Assembly: GCA_029204225.1 (NCBI GenBank)
Contig: CM055107.1
Location: 11,153,028-11,217,027, forward strand
Direction: 5' to 3'
Length of the DNA: 64,000 nucleotides
From: Diphasiastrum complanatum
Lineage: Eukaryota > Streptophyta > Lycopodiopsida > Lycopodiales > Lycopodiaceae
In this document: positions 1 to 10,387 of the stretch, one piece after another
Position numbering within the stretch: the stretch's first letter is position 1
Layout of the letters: the number at the start of each line of letters is the position of its first letter
Made by a program: the position numbers and the translations under genes
The notes under the pieces: generated by a model
Told to the model about the DNA's origin: nothing
Databases searched by the model: none
Seen by the model: only the letters and a program-made list of their open reading frames with translations

Positions 1-189
1 TTTCTTATTTTAGAGTATAATCTATTCATGGAACATACCTCCATGATAGCATTACAAGTAAAGGCTTTTTACATGACCTGGTCTAAGCCAAGTTTGGCTC
101 TAAAAGTTTCAAACTTCTCTTTACTTAAAGCTTTTGTAAATATATCAGCAACTTGTAACAACGTAGAACAATGTACAATACTTATGTTC

Positions 190-384
190 TCAGATTGTAA
201 ATTTTTCACGCACAAAGTGATATTTTACTTCAATATGTTTTGTCCTTGCATGAAAGATTGGATTTTTAGCCAATTGTATTCCGCTTTGACTGTCACAGAA
301 AATAACAGTGGGATTTATCTGCTTCATGCCAATCTCACATAACAACTTACGTAGCCAAATAGCTTCTTGGGTAGCAGAACTCAA
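190..384 (-). pseudogene. Ty1/copia RNase H, C-terminal part (element 1)
   Basis: This is the C-terminal end of a copia polyprotein. The translation contains SSATQEAIWLRKLL, FCDSQSGIQLAKNP and HARTKHIEVKYHFVRE, the end of the copia RNase H domain that removes the RNA strand during reverse transcription. It is the 3'-most part of minus-strand element 1, whose 3' LTR must lie outside the window to the left. The frame is broken between here and the reverse transcriptase at 696-1473, so it cannot be made from this copy. Confidence 0.85.
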
Positions 385-695
385 CGCTTTATATTCAGCT
401 TCTGTGGAAGAAAGAAAAATAGTATCTTGCTTCTTGCTAGACCATGAAAATAGCCGCTACCAAAATTGAAGGTATAACCTGTTGTTGACTTTCTATCATC
501 TATACTTCCAGCCCAATCAGCGTCAACATAACCTAGGTAACACAACATAACTTAGGTAACACACTTTGTCTTTTGTAGATTAGACCAAGGTTCGGTGTAC
601 CTTTCACATATCTCAAAGTCCTTTTTGCAGCTTTCCAATGGTCCATAGTGGGTGATGATATGAATTGGCTAATCAAACTTACAACATATCAAATA

Positions 696-1473
696 TCAGG
701 ACATGTAGTCGTAAGATATATTAAACTTCCAACTAGCTGACGAAATAGTGTAAGCATCAACATGTGCACTATCATCAATACGAGATAATTTCTTACCAGT
801 TTTGCAAGGGGTGATGGAAGGTTTGCACTCTGTCATGTGAAATCTCTCCAATATCTCGCCTACATACTTGTTTTGACATAACCTGATATCACTGCTAGTT
901 TGCCATACTTCGACACCCAAGCAATAGTGCATAAGATCTAAATCTGTCATCTCAAACTACTTGCACAAGTTGGCTTTGATAGAACGAGTGAGGTTCTCAT
1001 CATTGCCAGTGATAATGATATCATCAACGTAAAGTACAATCAAGGCAATGATGTCATCATTTATAAGAACATAAAGATTTGGATCTGAATTTGTTCTTAC
1101 AAATCCATGTGAAAGAAAGTAACTGTCAATGCGTCCATACCATGCGCGTGGCACTTGCTTAAGGCCATAAAGTGCTTTGTGTAGTTTTACATACCTTCTG
1201 TTCTTGCCCTTTTGCCATGAAGCCCTGCGGTTGGACCATGTAAACTTCTTCCTCTAAGTCACCATTCAAAAATGCAGACTTCACATCCATTTGATGGATC
1301 TTCCACCCAAAATGAGATGCTAAGGCAATGATAAGGCGTAGCGTAGTCCACTTAGCCATTGGAGCAAATGTCTCTTCATAGTCAATTCCTTTGCTTTGCT
1401 CATAACCCTTCACTACTAGGCGTGCCTTATACTTTGCTATTGTGCCATCCGCATGAAACTTTGTTCTGAACAC
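696..1473 (-). pseudogene. Ty1/copia reverse transcriptase (element 1)
   Basis: Three adjacent minus-strand frames together cover the copia reverse transcriptase. 1159-1473 has KYKARLVVKGYEQ, the ETFAP motif and HQMDVKSAFLNGDLEEEVYM; 957-1154 has LYVDDIIITGND, with the catalytic Asp pair; 696-950 has the LGVEVW and ERFHM segments of the thumb. The pieces are in different frames with stops between them, so at least two frameshifts have occurred. The order on the minus strand is normal (integrase, then RT, then RNase H). Confidence 0.9.
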
Positions 1474-1629
1474 CCATTTGTTGTCAATGATTTTTTTCCA
1501 AGTGGTAGATCAACCAACTCCCATGTATCATGTATTTGGATGGATTCTATCTCTTCTTCCATTGCCCTTTGCTACTCTTTGTGATCTTTTGCCTCATCAA
1601 AGGTTGATGGCTCTCGACACTTCAAAATG

Positions 1630-2189
1630 TCAGTCATTAGGGCATAGTTCACGTGATAACAATCGGGGAGACTTCCTTTCCCATATTGAACTTCTCACTT
1701 CACTTTGTGTGCTAGATCCTATTTGATTTAGCTTTGCGTCCTTCATGATCTTTTCATACCATTTTGGTATCTTAGATTCAGGTGATACACTATGTGGAGA
1801 GTACGTATCCCAAGGAGTGTCCAAGTAATGTCTCTTACTTCCAACCGGTTTCTCCTTTATTGCTCCTATTGGCAAGTACCTCCCCCTAGGCTCTTGAATA
1901 GGTGGTGTTCTTTCATATTCACCCTCTCGACTTTCGTCTTCACGTGCATCATTTTGTGGAGTTCTTCATTTTCTTCCTCCAGAATTGTGGGAAATCTCTT
2001 GATGCTTTCACCGCTTGCATGGTCTTCATCTTCATACCTATGCGTTTCATCAAAGATCACATCTTTGCTAATGTGAATCTTGTTCATTACAGGATCAAAA
2101 CATCTGTAAGCTTTCGTTCTTTCATCATAACCGACGAAGATACACTTGATTGCTTTGGCATCAAGTTTCTTTCGCTCCTCCTTTGGCAC
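1630..2189 (-). pseudogene. Ty1/copia integrase C-terminal region (element 1)
   Basis: The translation at 1866-2189 contains KKLDAKAIKCIFVGYDE and KAYRCFDPVMNKI, the conserved segment downstream of the copia integrase core that includes the 'FVGY' motif. The next frame (1630-1875) covers the variable linker before reverse transcriptase. The reading frame is shifted relative to the integrase core at 2203-3327, about 15 bases upstream, so a small indel separates them. Confidence 0.8.
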
Positions 2190-2202
2190 ATGTACATAGG
2201 CT

Positions 2203-3327
2203 TTACATCCAATGACACGGCTTTATTCCAGTAAATGCTTCTTCAAGAGTCATATTTGGAACCGCAACTATAGGGCTCCTGTTTTGCAAGAACGTTGCCA
2301 CACTGTACGCTTCCGACCAAAGTGAATCGGTCAAGCCCATTTGCTTCATCATGGAGCGTGCACTCTCCATAATAGTTCTGTTTTTCCTTTTAGCTACACC
2401 ATTACTATGCGGCATGTGTGACTGTGTGAATTGTCTTTTAATGTCGTGTTCTTTGCAAAAGTCTTCAAAATCATCAGATTTGTATTCATCCCCTCTATCA
2501 GATCTTAGCTCTTTGATGCGTGCATCTAGTTGGTTCTCTACCAAAGTTTTGAACTCCTTGAAGCGAGCAAAAGCGTCAGATTTCTTTTTCAAAAAATAAA
2601 TCCATGTCCTCCTAGAGTAATCATCTATAAAAGTCATAAAATAATATGTTTTTCCCAATGACATGGTCTTCATTGGGCCGCACAGGTCGCTGTGAATTAG
2701 TTCTAGCGGTTTCTTAGCTCTTGCAGCTCCACCTTTCTTGAATGTCTCTCTGTGATGCTTTCCCATGATGCATCCTTCACATATTGCATGATGATCATCT
2801 TGCAATGCCGGTAACCCTATTACCATCTTCAGCTTCGCCATCAATCTCAAGCTCCCATAGTTCAAATGACCAAGTCTTTTGTGCCACAACTCGGATTGAG
2901 ATGTTGTTGAGATAGCCAAACCATATTCACTTGGTTTTGCAGCATCCAATTTATAAAGGCCATAGTTACTATCTCTATAACCCTTTGCCACCACTTTGTG
3001 ATTGTGGTTTGTATCCTTCATGAGGCATCCATCCTTGACAAATTCAACTTTAAGATGTTGATTTGCCATTACACCAACAGAAAGCAAACTCTTTTTGAGT
3101 CCAGGAACATAAAGTATATTAGGGATGTTTTTAATTTTGCCATTAGGAAATTGCACAGGTACATTGCCCACAACATGTATCTGGCATTCCTCTCCATTGG
3201 CTTGAGTGACCTTATTCCCATCATGGATTGGTGAGAATTTTTCAAACCAATCATGTTTTCTGGTCATATGCCTTGTGGCATCTGAGTCTATGAACCATCT
3301 GGCACCATCATCAACTTGGGATGCCAA
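2203..3327 (-). pseudogene. Ty1/copia protease, GAG-pre-integrase and integrase core (element 1)
   Basis: This is a 374-codon open frame. Near its start it has WFIDSDATRHMT, the aspartic protease site with the usual DSGAT changed to DSDAT. Around residue 150 is LWHKRLGHLNYGSL and CEGCIMGKHHRETF, the GAG-pre-integrase zinc motif. From about residue 205 comes the DDE integrase core with LELIHSDLCGPM, TFIDDYSRRTWIYFLK, LRSDRGDEY and HSNGVAKRKNRTIMESAR. The Gly-to-Asp change in the protease loop suggests this copy cannot process its polyprotein. Confidence 0.92.
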
Positions 3328-3428
3328 TGCCGATGAGAAAACACTTGTCTCGTCATCTTCTCCATCATCTCGGCAATATTTCCTTGTTAAGTCACTTTTC
3401 CCGCCTTTATGTCTGCTTTCTTCTTATA

Positions 3429-3470
3429 ACACTCGCGTGCCCAATGACCCGGTTTGTGGCAATAGTAACA
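3429..3470 (-). pseudogene. Gag zinc knuckle (element 1)
   Basis: The minus strand reads a CCHC zinc knuckle, CYYCHKPGHWAREC, which binds the packaged RNA. It lies between the gag frame (3560-4198) and the protease frame, in a stretch interrupted by a stop near 3560. Confidence 0.8.
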
Positions 3471-3559
3471 TTTTTCTTTCTTCTTCTTTTTTCCTTTTGA
3501 TGACGACTCACCTTCGTCATCATCATCCTTGGATTTCTAGAAATCTTTTTCCATCCTTT

Positions 3560-4198
3560 CTACTTGTCTTTAGCAAGTAAGACTTGATCCTCCTGTGGGG
3601 TTTGTCTTGACTTCACCACTTCGCGATGTTGCTCTTCTTGCAACATGATTCTGTGGAAGTCTTCAAAAGTAGGCAACCTCTCCCTTGAAGCAATGCCGCT
3701 CACAAACATCTGTAGCCCTTCTGAGACACCACTCATTGTGATATGTACCAATTCAATATCTCTGATTGGTTCTCCAATCGCCACAAGTTGATCTCTCAGC
3801 TCCTTTATCCTATTGAAGAAGGATCCCATTGATTCACTTTCTTCCATCCTTACTATGTTCAATCTCGACTTCAAGAACATGGCTCGAACTAGATTGCAAG
3901 TTTGAAATTGCATTCTAAGAGCTTCCCAAGCTCCTCTAGCCGTTGTGGCATCACTTACGTGAGTGATCACATGGTCTTTCACTGAAAGATTGATCAAGGA
4001 TAATGCTCTCTGCATCTTTTTATCAAAGGCCCTTATGTCACATGGAGTGGTATTTGGCCGGACTTTAAAACCTGCCACAATTTTCCACAACCCTTTCTCC
4101 ATCAAAGTGCTCTTTATTTTGAATTTCCAGATGTTGTAGTTAGAAGCCCCATCAAGTTTGCTTGCATCGCCCAAAATTGCCTCATTGATATTTGCCAT
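3560..4198 (-). pseudogene. Ty1/copia Gag (UBN2-type) (element 1)
   Basis: This 212-residue frame begins with an ATG at 4198 and has the order expected of copia Gag: KLDGASNYNIWKFKIKSTLM at the N-terminus, RGAWEALRMQFQ in the middle, and SMGSFFNRIKELRDQL towards the end. Gag forms the virus-like particle. The ATG is preceded by a leader of about 1.26 kb ending in a primer-binding site at 5457-5468, so the start is well supported. Confidence 0.9.
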
Positions 4199-5456
4199 CT
4201 CCGAACTATTTAAAACTTCACCTGTAGGCTATAAAGTGTATGCTAGAGCCAACCGTGATGTCAGAAATTGATAATAATGACCTGCAATTTTTAGCTTATC
4301 AGGCCACCCGCCGCTCTTTCGCCAAATTGAAAGCCAAACTGACATCGTTTTCCAAAATGCTTCACGTCACCAACTCCCAGCTTCCTGCCCAGTGGAATGG
4401 TGAAATCACTTTTGGCGCACTTCGAACACTTTCTCCACGGCAATCACCCTGTTTTGGTGTACCGTACTTGCAGGTACAGTCAGGGTGCCCTTCGTTTGGA
4501 GGCTATAGCCTTTCGTTTGGCCAAAATAGGCTAAAGGAGGTGAAAATAAGGGCAATTTGGGTTTTTGAACTATTTCTCCAGTGTGAAGAAACTTCACCCT
4601 TCAAAGACTTGGGACCCAACAATTTTTTTAGTTTGAAGATTTTTAATGAAATTGCAATGCACTTTGCACTTCAGACCCTTTCAGACTTTTTCACTTCAAT
4701 CCAACGGATCCTTTAGATCCAACGACCCACCTGTTGTGAAATAACCATCGTCGATCTGTATGAATCGAGATCGGACGGCTGTCAACGCTTTTGTGCGTTG
4801 ATCAAAGGCCTTCGAAGCACTGAGCACTTCGGGCCGCTAGCTGACGATTAGAACTGAGCACACGAGAGTTCCCGCGACCTCTCCTCCTCTTCTCTCTCAA
4901 CGATGGAGTTCTTCTCTCTCCTTCACAGGCTATGGCAGCTCCACATGGATCGAACTGGCTGCCTTCCTTCTCCACGGCCAGTCGCGGCTTCCCTACCACT
5001 GAATTGCACTACCAGGGCGCCCATTCACAACCTCTCAAAGCTTTGAAAACGACCTCCTACAAGGAGATATTTCAGATTTTGTCCCTTGAAACCCTAGCAA
5101 TTTTGAAGAGAAGAATATATTGAGCTTTACTCATGCTTTCCCTGAGCTTTCCTTTACAGCTCCTAACTGGCTGAGGTCGCCCTACTGTAGGTTATCTTCT
5201 GCTCCAAACCGCTCTTCAAACGGTATTCGATTGGATTCAAACCAATCACAAATGCCAAACAACCCTCCAAAAGAATTTTTCAGCTTCAAACTTTGCTTGC
5301 TTTCTGATTCAACCAACAATTTCCTGTCTCTGAATTCTTTTTACAGTTTTGAGCCATTCCATGAATCTCCACAGACTCGGTTTTGTGCTTCCTAGCCAAC
5401 AAACCGTCGTGAATTTGCAGCTCTCTGGTCTTGTCCGGTGATTCCAACCACCAAGG
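4199..5456 (-). other. Long untranslated leader of element 1
   Basis: No coding frame here is convincing. The stretch lies between the gag start and the primer-binding site of the minus-strand element. It is recognisably related, though diverged, to 38770-40169, which also ends at a minus-strand primer-binding site. Shared landmarks include the word CCTTCGAAGCACT near 4807 and 39332, AGGGCGCCC near 5014 and 39508, and GCGGTATT/ACGGTATT near 5220 and 39724. Confidence 0.6.
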
Positions 5457-5468
5457 GCTCTGATACCA
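5457..5468 (-). promoter_or_regulatory. Primer-binding site of element 1
   Basis: The minus strand reads TGGTATCAGAGC, complementary to the 3' end of plant initiator tRNA-Met and the standard start of minus-strand DNA synthesis in copia elements. It fixes the position of the 5' LTR immediately to the right on the plus strand. Confidence 0.85.
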
Positions 5469-6105
5469 AGTTAAGAAAACACAATTGAAAACACCCGACC
5501 GGATCAATCACCACAACACAACATCAAGTGCAACAAGAACCTATAATTGCTCTCTTCAAACTGTATATTCTAACTGCTTCGTAAGTACAAAGATGAGTTC
5601 CTTAAAAATACTCAAAGGGCTCGTAAAAGAAAGATGGCTCGATAACTCTAGAACTAAGCACATGTGGTGCCGTCGAAATAAGAAAGCACTGTATAAGTCG
5701 ATCATTGCTATTTCAACTCATATAACACATTACATGGTAAGATTTTGATTTTATACTACCATAGACAAATATGTGCAATTACTTGGTACTGATTTAGATT
5801 ATATTTTTATGACATTCAGCACATATTACGACATCATTTGACATTCTTTGCAAGAAATAGTGGAAGTCTTAGCATATGGTCATCACAAGGAATGGAAAAC
5901 TCTCATTGGCAAGCAAGAGTGGCATTTAAAAAAGTACACAACATGGCGGGACTAGCACAAAAAACAGCTATATAATGCAACTTTTCCAATGGTTTTACAA
6001 AAAAATCCAAATTCGTCATAATACAAAATCGACGGACTATAAAAAATTTCAAAAGCATGCAAATTAATACAAGCCAATAGGCTATAGACACACAATAAAC
6101 TTTTG
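5469..6105 (-). repeat. Probable 5' LTR of element 1 plus unassigned sequence
   Basis: The LTR must start just beyond the primer-binding site, but its outer end cannot be fixed because the partner LTR is outside the window. No gene is visible. The right limit given here is where sequence shared with locus C (about 50700) begins. Confidence 0.4.
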
Positions 6106-6147
6106 TATATTAAATAGAAATATTTACAAAGTACAATTCAGCAGTAT

Positions 6148-7262
6148 CTAATCTGCTTCCGATATTTTTTTCAATGAAAGTTGCAACTTAGAATCATGCA
6201 ACATTCTTCTTTCGTATGGATCCAATAGCTCATAGTTTTCATGCTTACTCAGATCAACGTAAGCAGCATACACTGCAAAATGAGATGATCTGAATATGGA
6301 ATTCACTGGTCCATATCCTAAAATTTTAACCGCAATAGTTTTCTTTACAAAAATTATTTTATGCACCTTATTGATATTATGTCCTCCAAGAAAATGAGAC
6401 AGTGCCTTGATTGACATAATCATAGTTTCACCATGTTGATGAAACTCTGAATGGGCAACACTTATCTCATTATTCTTGAAGGACTTCAGATAGTGCCCCA
6501 GTGCATGATCTTTTGAAAATTCTCCAGCAGAAGATCTCTGCCGTCCTCGACGAATTGTGAAATTATCAAGGAAAATTGTTTCCTGAAATGATAAAAAAAC
6601 AAAGTAAGCTCCAGTATATGATCTGACATAACAAATCTACTAGTACTTGATAAGAGACAAAAACTTATGCATTTGGCTTTGTCTTCTCTGATTATTGTCT
6701 CTCCATCAATATTATGTCCACCTTTCAATGTCAATATTGTTCGTGAATAGACAGTTGGCTGTGGAAAACCAAGTTGACTTTGGATTCTAAGAAACTCCTC
6801 CTCAGAAGGTAGATCATCAAGCTCTTTGCTCAAAATGCAAAAAGTCTCAGCTTCAGTGAAGTAAAAAAGATCTGATATATCCGATATTGTCAAAAAGAAA
6901 TTATTATCTATATTATAAGTAGGCAAAGTGATCAAAGATTTATCAGAAGGAGAAAGGGTAGTGGGTGTTCTAGGGCCTATAAAAGTAGTTGTATTTCGAA
7001 CACGATCAAAATCAAAACAATCATCTAAATTAACACTCGTATCAATAAAAAAAGTATCTATATCTACAATCTTTGACTTTTCAGAATTTGTACCACTAGA
7101 AGAAGCTGCTTCAGAAGTGGAGGGCACAGTCTTCGAATCGTTAGAAATATTTAACGAAAAGAAAACAAACAAAAGCAGACTGAAATCAACAAATCTACAT
7201 TTTTTATTATGAATTGGGCACTCATATACAGACTTGAAATCATTATGTAACTTGGTAAACAT
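6148..7262 (-). pseudogene. Unknown H3-partner gene, copy A
   Basis: I do not recognise this family. The first frame (7262-6669) contains FTKLHNDFKSVYEC, an acidic low-complexity middle and then SEEEFLRIQSQLGFPQP and LKGGHNIDGETII. The second exon (6582-6148) contains GHYLKSFKNNEIS, KALSHFLGGHN and YVDLSKHENYELLDPYERR. An 86-bp intron (6583-6668) sits exactly where copies B and C have one, but its donor reads AT instead of GT. Exon 2 matches copy C at 50231-50692 closely at the DNA level. It is divergent from the H3-like gene at 8412. A real 5' exon may extend upstream of 7262. The acidic middle would suit a protein that binds basic partners, but that is inference only. Confidence 0.65.
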
Positions 7263-8411
7263 TTTGTCAAGCTTAGAGTGCCACCAGGTCCTGATAATGA
7301 ATCATGTCCTTATTCTAAGATCTGAATAACGAAGTACAGAGCAGGGACTTAAATCTGAGATATATCTCAGAAAATGCCTCCACACCAGGGCCCTCAGTTA
7401 TAGAAGGTAGAATAAAAAGAAAAGGAGAAAAAAGAGATTTGAAATAGTCCAACCTATCAGTAATACCAAATTAAATAATAAAAGAAAGCAAACTGGATTC
7501 AAAATTAGACATTTTAAACAAAAATAACAGAACTAAAGTTTCAAATATCGCTCTCAGGTGCAAACCGCAGGTCAGGCAAGCACGTCAAGGCAACGTGCGC
7601 TCGAGAGAGATATTTAAAATTGGAGTATCGGATTCGAGCACAAAAACACAGAGCAGAAAAGAAAAGAGATGCGAAGCGCGCTTGAATGCGATATCAGACA
7701 ATGCAGTATCGGATTCAGGCACAAAATAGTCAACGAAAGGTAATGAGAGCAAGCGGCGCACTTGAAATCGACATTTGACAAAGCAATCGTAAATTTGAGT
7801 GAAAATCCGAGCCAAAAAAGACCTATTTATAAAAAAAAATTTGCACATGTGGAAGAGTGGCGAAGGAACATGTGTCGACATGTGATTGGTCAAAATAAAT
7901 GCGTCGTACCTAGAATGATTGATCTGACATCTGTCACGTGCGAGAATGACACGTGTCGATAACAGATTTGTGCACGTGTCTTAGCCAACATGGCCTCATA
8001 ATTGGGTCATCATTGTCAGTACGGACATTCCACGTGGCTCAATAATCTAACGACATGTGTCTTCGCATCTTTTCACACGTGCAAAAATTTCGTATATATA
8101 AGTCCTCGGAATTTTCATTTTTTTCCGCAAATTTTTTGCTTTTAGCTCCCGATATCGCTCTCAAGTGTGCTCTTTCACCGTTCAAGCTTCCGCCCTCTAA
8201 CAGTGCGCTCGAGTCCGATACTGTTGGTAGTGCAATATTGCTTTTGAGCGCACATCTCTTTTCTTCAAATAATCTGTGTAGATCTTGCGCTTGAAACCGA
8301 TATTTAGTTTTGGTATCGATCTCAAGCGTCCTTTCATGGCAAATTTTTTTGTTTTCATCCCCTTTTCTTTTGTTCAAACTTCTTTTTGTTGATTTTCTTC
8401 TTCTGAGAATG
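7263..8411. promoter_or_regulatory. Divergent promoter of locus A
   Basis: The region separates the unknown gene (minus) from the H3-like gene (plus). It holds TATAAATA on the minus strand at 7824-7831 and TATATATAAG on the plus strand at 8093-8102, facing outward, with a cluster of CACGTG/CATGTG boxes between them. The leader arms outside the TATA boxes resemble each other as an inverted repeat: CGAATCCGATACT and TGAATCCGATACT on the minus arm against CGAGTCCGATACT at 8211 on the plus arm, and CGATTTCAAGTGCGC against CGCTCTCAAGTGTGC. This is an ab initio reading; no transcript evidence is available. Confidence 0.6.
7845..8082. promoter_or_regulatory. G-box / CATGTG cluster, locus A
   Basis: About nine E-box/G-box hexamers lie in some 240 bp: CATGTG near 7848, 7869 and 7880, CACGTG near 7937, 7951 and 7973, CACGTG near 8031, CATGTG near 8054 and CACGTG near 8077. 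CACGTG is the core bound by plant bZIP and bHLH factors. The spacing is irregular, unlike the tandem units of locus B. Confidence 0.6.
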
Positions 8412-9251
8412 ATGGCCAGAACCAAATCCACCGCCCGTGCCATACCCACTGTACAGTCATCCCATTCTCGATTTTTCCCTAGTACTGGCCGTAGGCATGG
8501 CAGGAAGCAGGTCTGGCTGAGGGAGACCAGAAAACTCCATAGATCAACTGAATTGTTGATCCCTAGAGCTTCTTCCAGTCGATCTGTTCAGAATGTCACT
8601 CTGTCGCTTGGGCTCAATGTTCATTTCGCCGTGACCACCATGCAGGCCTTATAGGATGCTGCAGAAGATTTTCTGTCCCAGTTTTTTGAGGATACTTGTC
8701 TTTTGGTAGTGCATGGTAAGTGTGTCACCATCATGCCAAAGGATTTCGTCATTCTCAAAAGGCTTCGGGACAGATATTCTCGTCTGCATGTTGATAATGC
8801 TAGCACCTCCAAAGACCTGCCTCTGGATAGAACCAACGTGCCTACTACCTCTAGGAGGAAGAGAAAGCAACCTATCCCCAAGAAGGCTGGATCACGAAGG
8901 CCAGCTACTTCCCTTCCTCCTAGACATATTCCGGCCAAGAGACCTTGTGTCTTCCTGAGCTCTAAGTCAGATGCTGAAGAATCTGACTCAGATCAAAAAT
9001 CTTCACCCCTTCATCCTCCTATTATTCGTCCAGCTCCTCAGCAGGTTTCATCACCAAAAGTGTTGATTACCCAAGAGGAGCTAGACAAAATAACAGAGAA
9101 ATCTGTAAATATTGTTTCCACTTCTGTTTCTGCTCCTGTACATAATCTTTTTGTGAGAATTCCATACGATCCAACCCAGGTTTTTTTTTATTCAGCCTCA
9201 TCAACCAATAGCATTTCCACATGTTGTCCGATGAAACAACAATATATTTAA
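8412..9251 (+). pseudogene. Divergent histone H3-like gene, copy A
   Basis: From the ATG at 8412 the protein starts ARTKSTAR, like the H3 tail, but lacks Lys9 and most other modified lysines; the tail is about 13 residues shorter than in H3. The fold follows with WLRETRKLHRSTELLI (alpha-N and alpha-1), QFFEDTCLLVVHGK and VTIMPKDF (alpha-2 and alpha-3). There are 41 residues between the LLI and FEDT blocks, exactly as in H3, so loop 1 has no CENH3-type insertion. A single TAG at 8652-8654 replaces the Gln of the H3 'ALQEA' block. The frame continues into a tail with RRKRKQPIPKK (a likely nuclear localisation signal), a Ser/Asp patch and Pro-rich sequence, then from 9181 runs into an inserted repeat. 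TATATATAAG lies 310 bp upstream. Confidence 0.8.
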
Positions 9252-9697
9252 AAAGTTTTTATTTTATTTATATTTGAGAAATTCTACGTTACGTAGAACT
9301 CCGAAGCTAAGGTCTCAATTGGTCCACATGGCAGCAAAAAAAATAAAAAATATCTTTTTCAAAAGCCCTCGTCGGGCTCTAAGTTTCTCTAATGCAAGAG
9401 CTTCAATAGGGTGACACAAACACACTTGTAGAGACCCAAGACCGAAGGATGAGAAAGCCCCAAGCGAAGACGAAGAGCAGTGGTGAAGATGGCCAAAGAC
9501 AACCGGAAGGAAGGAATAACAGGCCGAGTTGATAGCATGAAAACAGTGTACAAATGGTGTCTTTTTATAAAATGGGGAAGGCCCTTGCCTCTCAATCCTA
9601 TTGGCTAATATTCACATTGATCCTATCCATTCATCTTGGACCCAACTTGATCCAAGGGTCCATAGAAAGTACATTGAAATTTACAAGATTCATGTGA
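9181..9697 (-). mobile_element. Truncated LTR/non-LTR chimera with A-tract
   Basis: On the minus strand the order is a piece of LTR-like sequence (9697-9528), the 3' part of the non-LTR reverse transcriptase ORF (9527-9389, SFRLSLAIFTTALRLRLGL), then 3' flank ending in AATAAAAAAAAA at 9181-9192. Both halves match 45216-45391 and 47450-47804 on the plus strand, with about 2 kb missing between them here. The A-tract abuts the H3-like frame, so the insertion probably truncated its tail. No target-site duplication was found. Confidence 0.7.
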
Positions 9698-9724
9698 TTA
9701 CATACTTCAATGCATCTATATGCA

Positions 9725-9915
9725 CGTGAAACTCAATGGACCAATTGGGTGGGCGTAAGATTGGTGCTAAAACCAATGCATCCTTAAGCTTCTGGAAAGC
9801 CTTTAGGGCTTGCTCGTTCCAATGTGGATCCATTGTGAGTTTGTAAATTGGTCAGGCTAACTCCGCAAAATCAAGAATGAAGATCCTATAATAGTTAGCA
9901 TGACCCATGAAGATG
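9725..9915 (-). pseudogene. Ty3/gypsy RT-RNase H fragment
   Basis: The minus strand reads GHANYYRIFILDFAELA, then WNEQALKAFQKLKDAL and LAPILRPP. This is the connection between reverse transcriptase and RNase H in Ty3/gypsy elements (family pattern LANYYRRFI...W...AFxxLK..L..aPvL..P). It carries at least one stop and no other gypsy domain adjoins it. Confidence 0.75.
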
Positions 9916-10387
9916 GTTCGCGGATCGTCCCCGGTGGTGGTAGATCAACAATGATCCTGATCTTTGATAGATCTGTGGCGATTATGTGTCTTGACACTGT
10001 AAGGCCGAAAATCAAGCCACGTGTCTAGCCAATTTTTGGATCATTGGATTAGCCTAAGTGGTGGCTAATAGATTGCATGTCAAATTTTCAGCATTTGCAT
10101 GTAGATCTTGAAATATTCAATTTTTTGTGATTTTGTCATAACTCTAATTTTGATTGGATCTCTACATAGTGAGGTTGTTGGACTTCATTTGAGTGTGCTT
10201 CAATATTAGGAAGTGGCAAGAGTCATTAGATTGAGGATAGATCATAGGTTGATCAAGATTTCATGATTCTATGTGTTGTTTTCTTGTTACAAGTGCTATA
10301 AGAGGATTGAGTAGTTTCAAATCTTTGTGATTTCTCTTTGAAAAAAAAATTTGTTATTCAAAAGAGTGATTTGTGCATTGAAACAGG
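9916..10387. other. No gene seen
   Basis: AT-rich sequence without a convincing frame. It includes one CACGTG (about 10019) and an A9 tract near 10340. It separates the gypsy fragment from the copia element that begins within its GAG-pre-integrase domain. Confidence 0.5.

Noticed and set aside
8652-8654. Stop in H3-like copy A as a recoded or edited codon
   Set aside because: CAG-to-TAG is the simplest decay mutation, the locus is nuclear, and copy B has stops at other places; no evidence for recoding in the sequence alone.
8412-9180. Calling the H3-like genes CENH3
   Set aside because: Loop 1 has the canonical H3 length without the extra residues usual in CENH3, and the N-tail of copy A keeps ARTKxTAR. 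Centromere role cannot be claimed.
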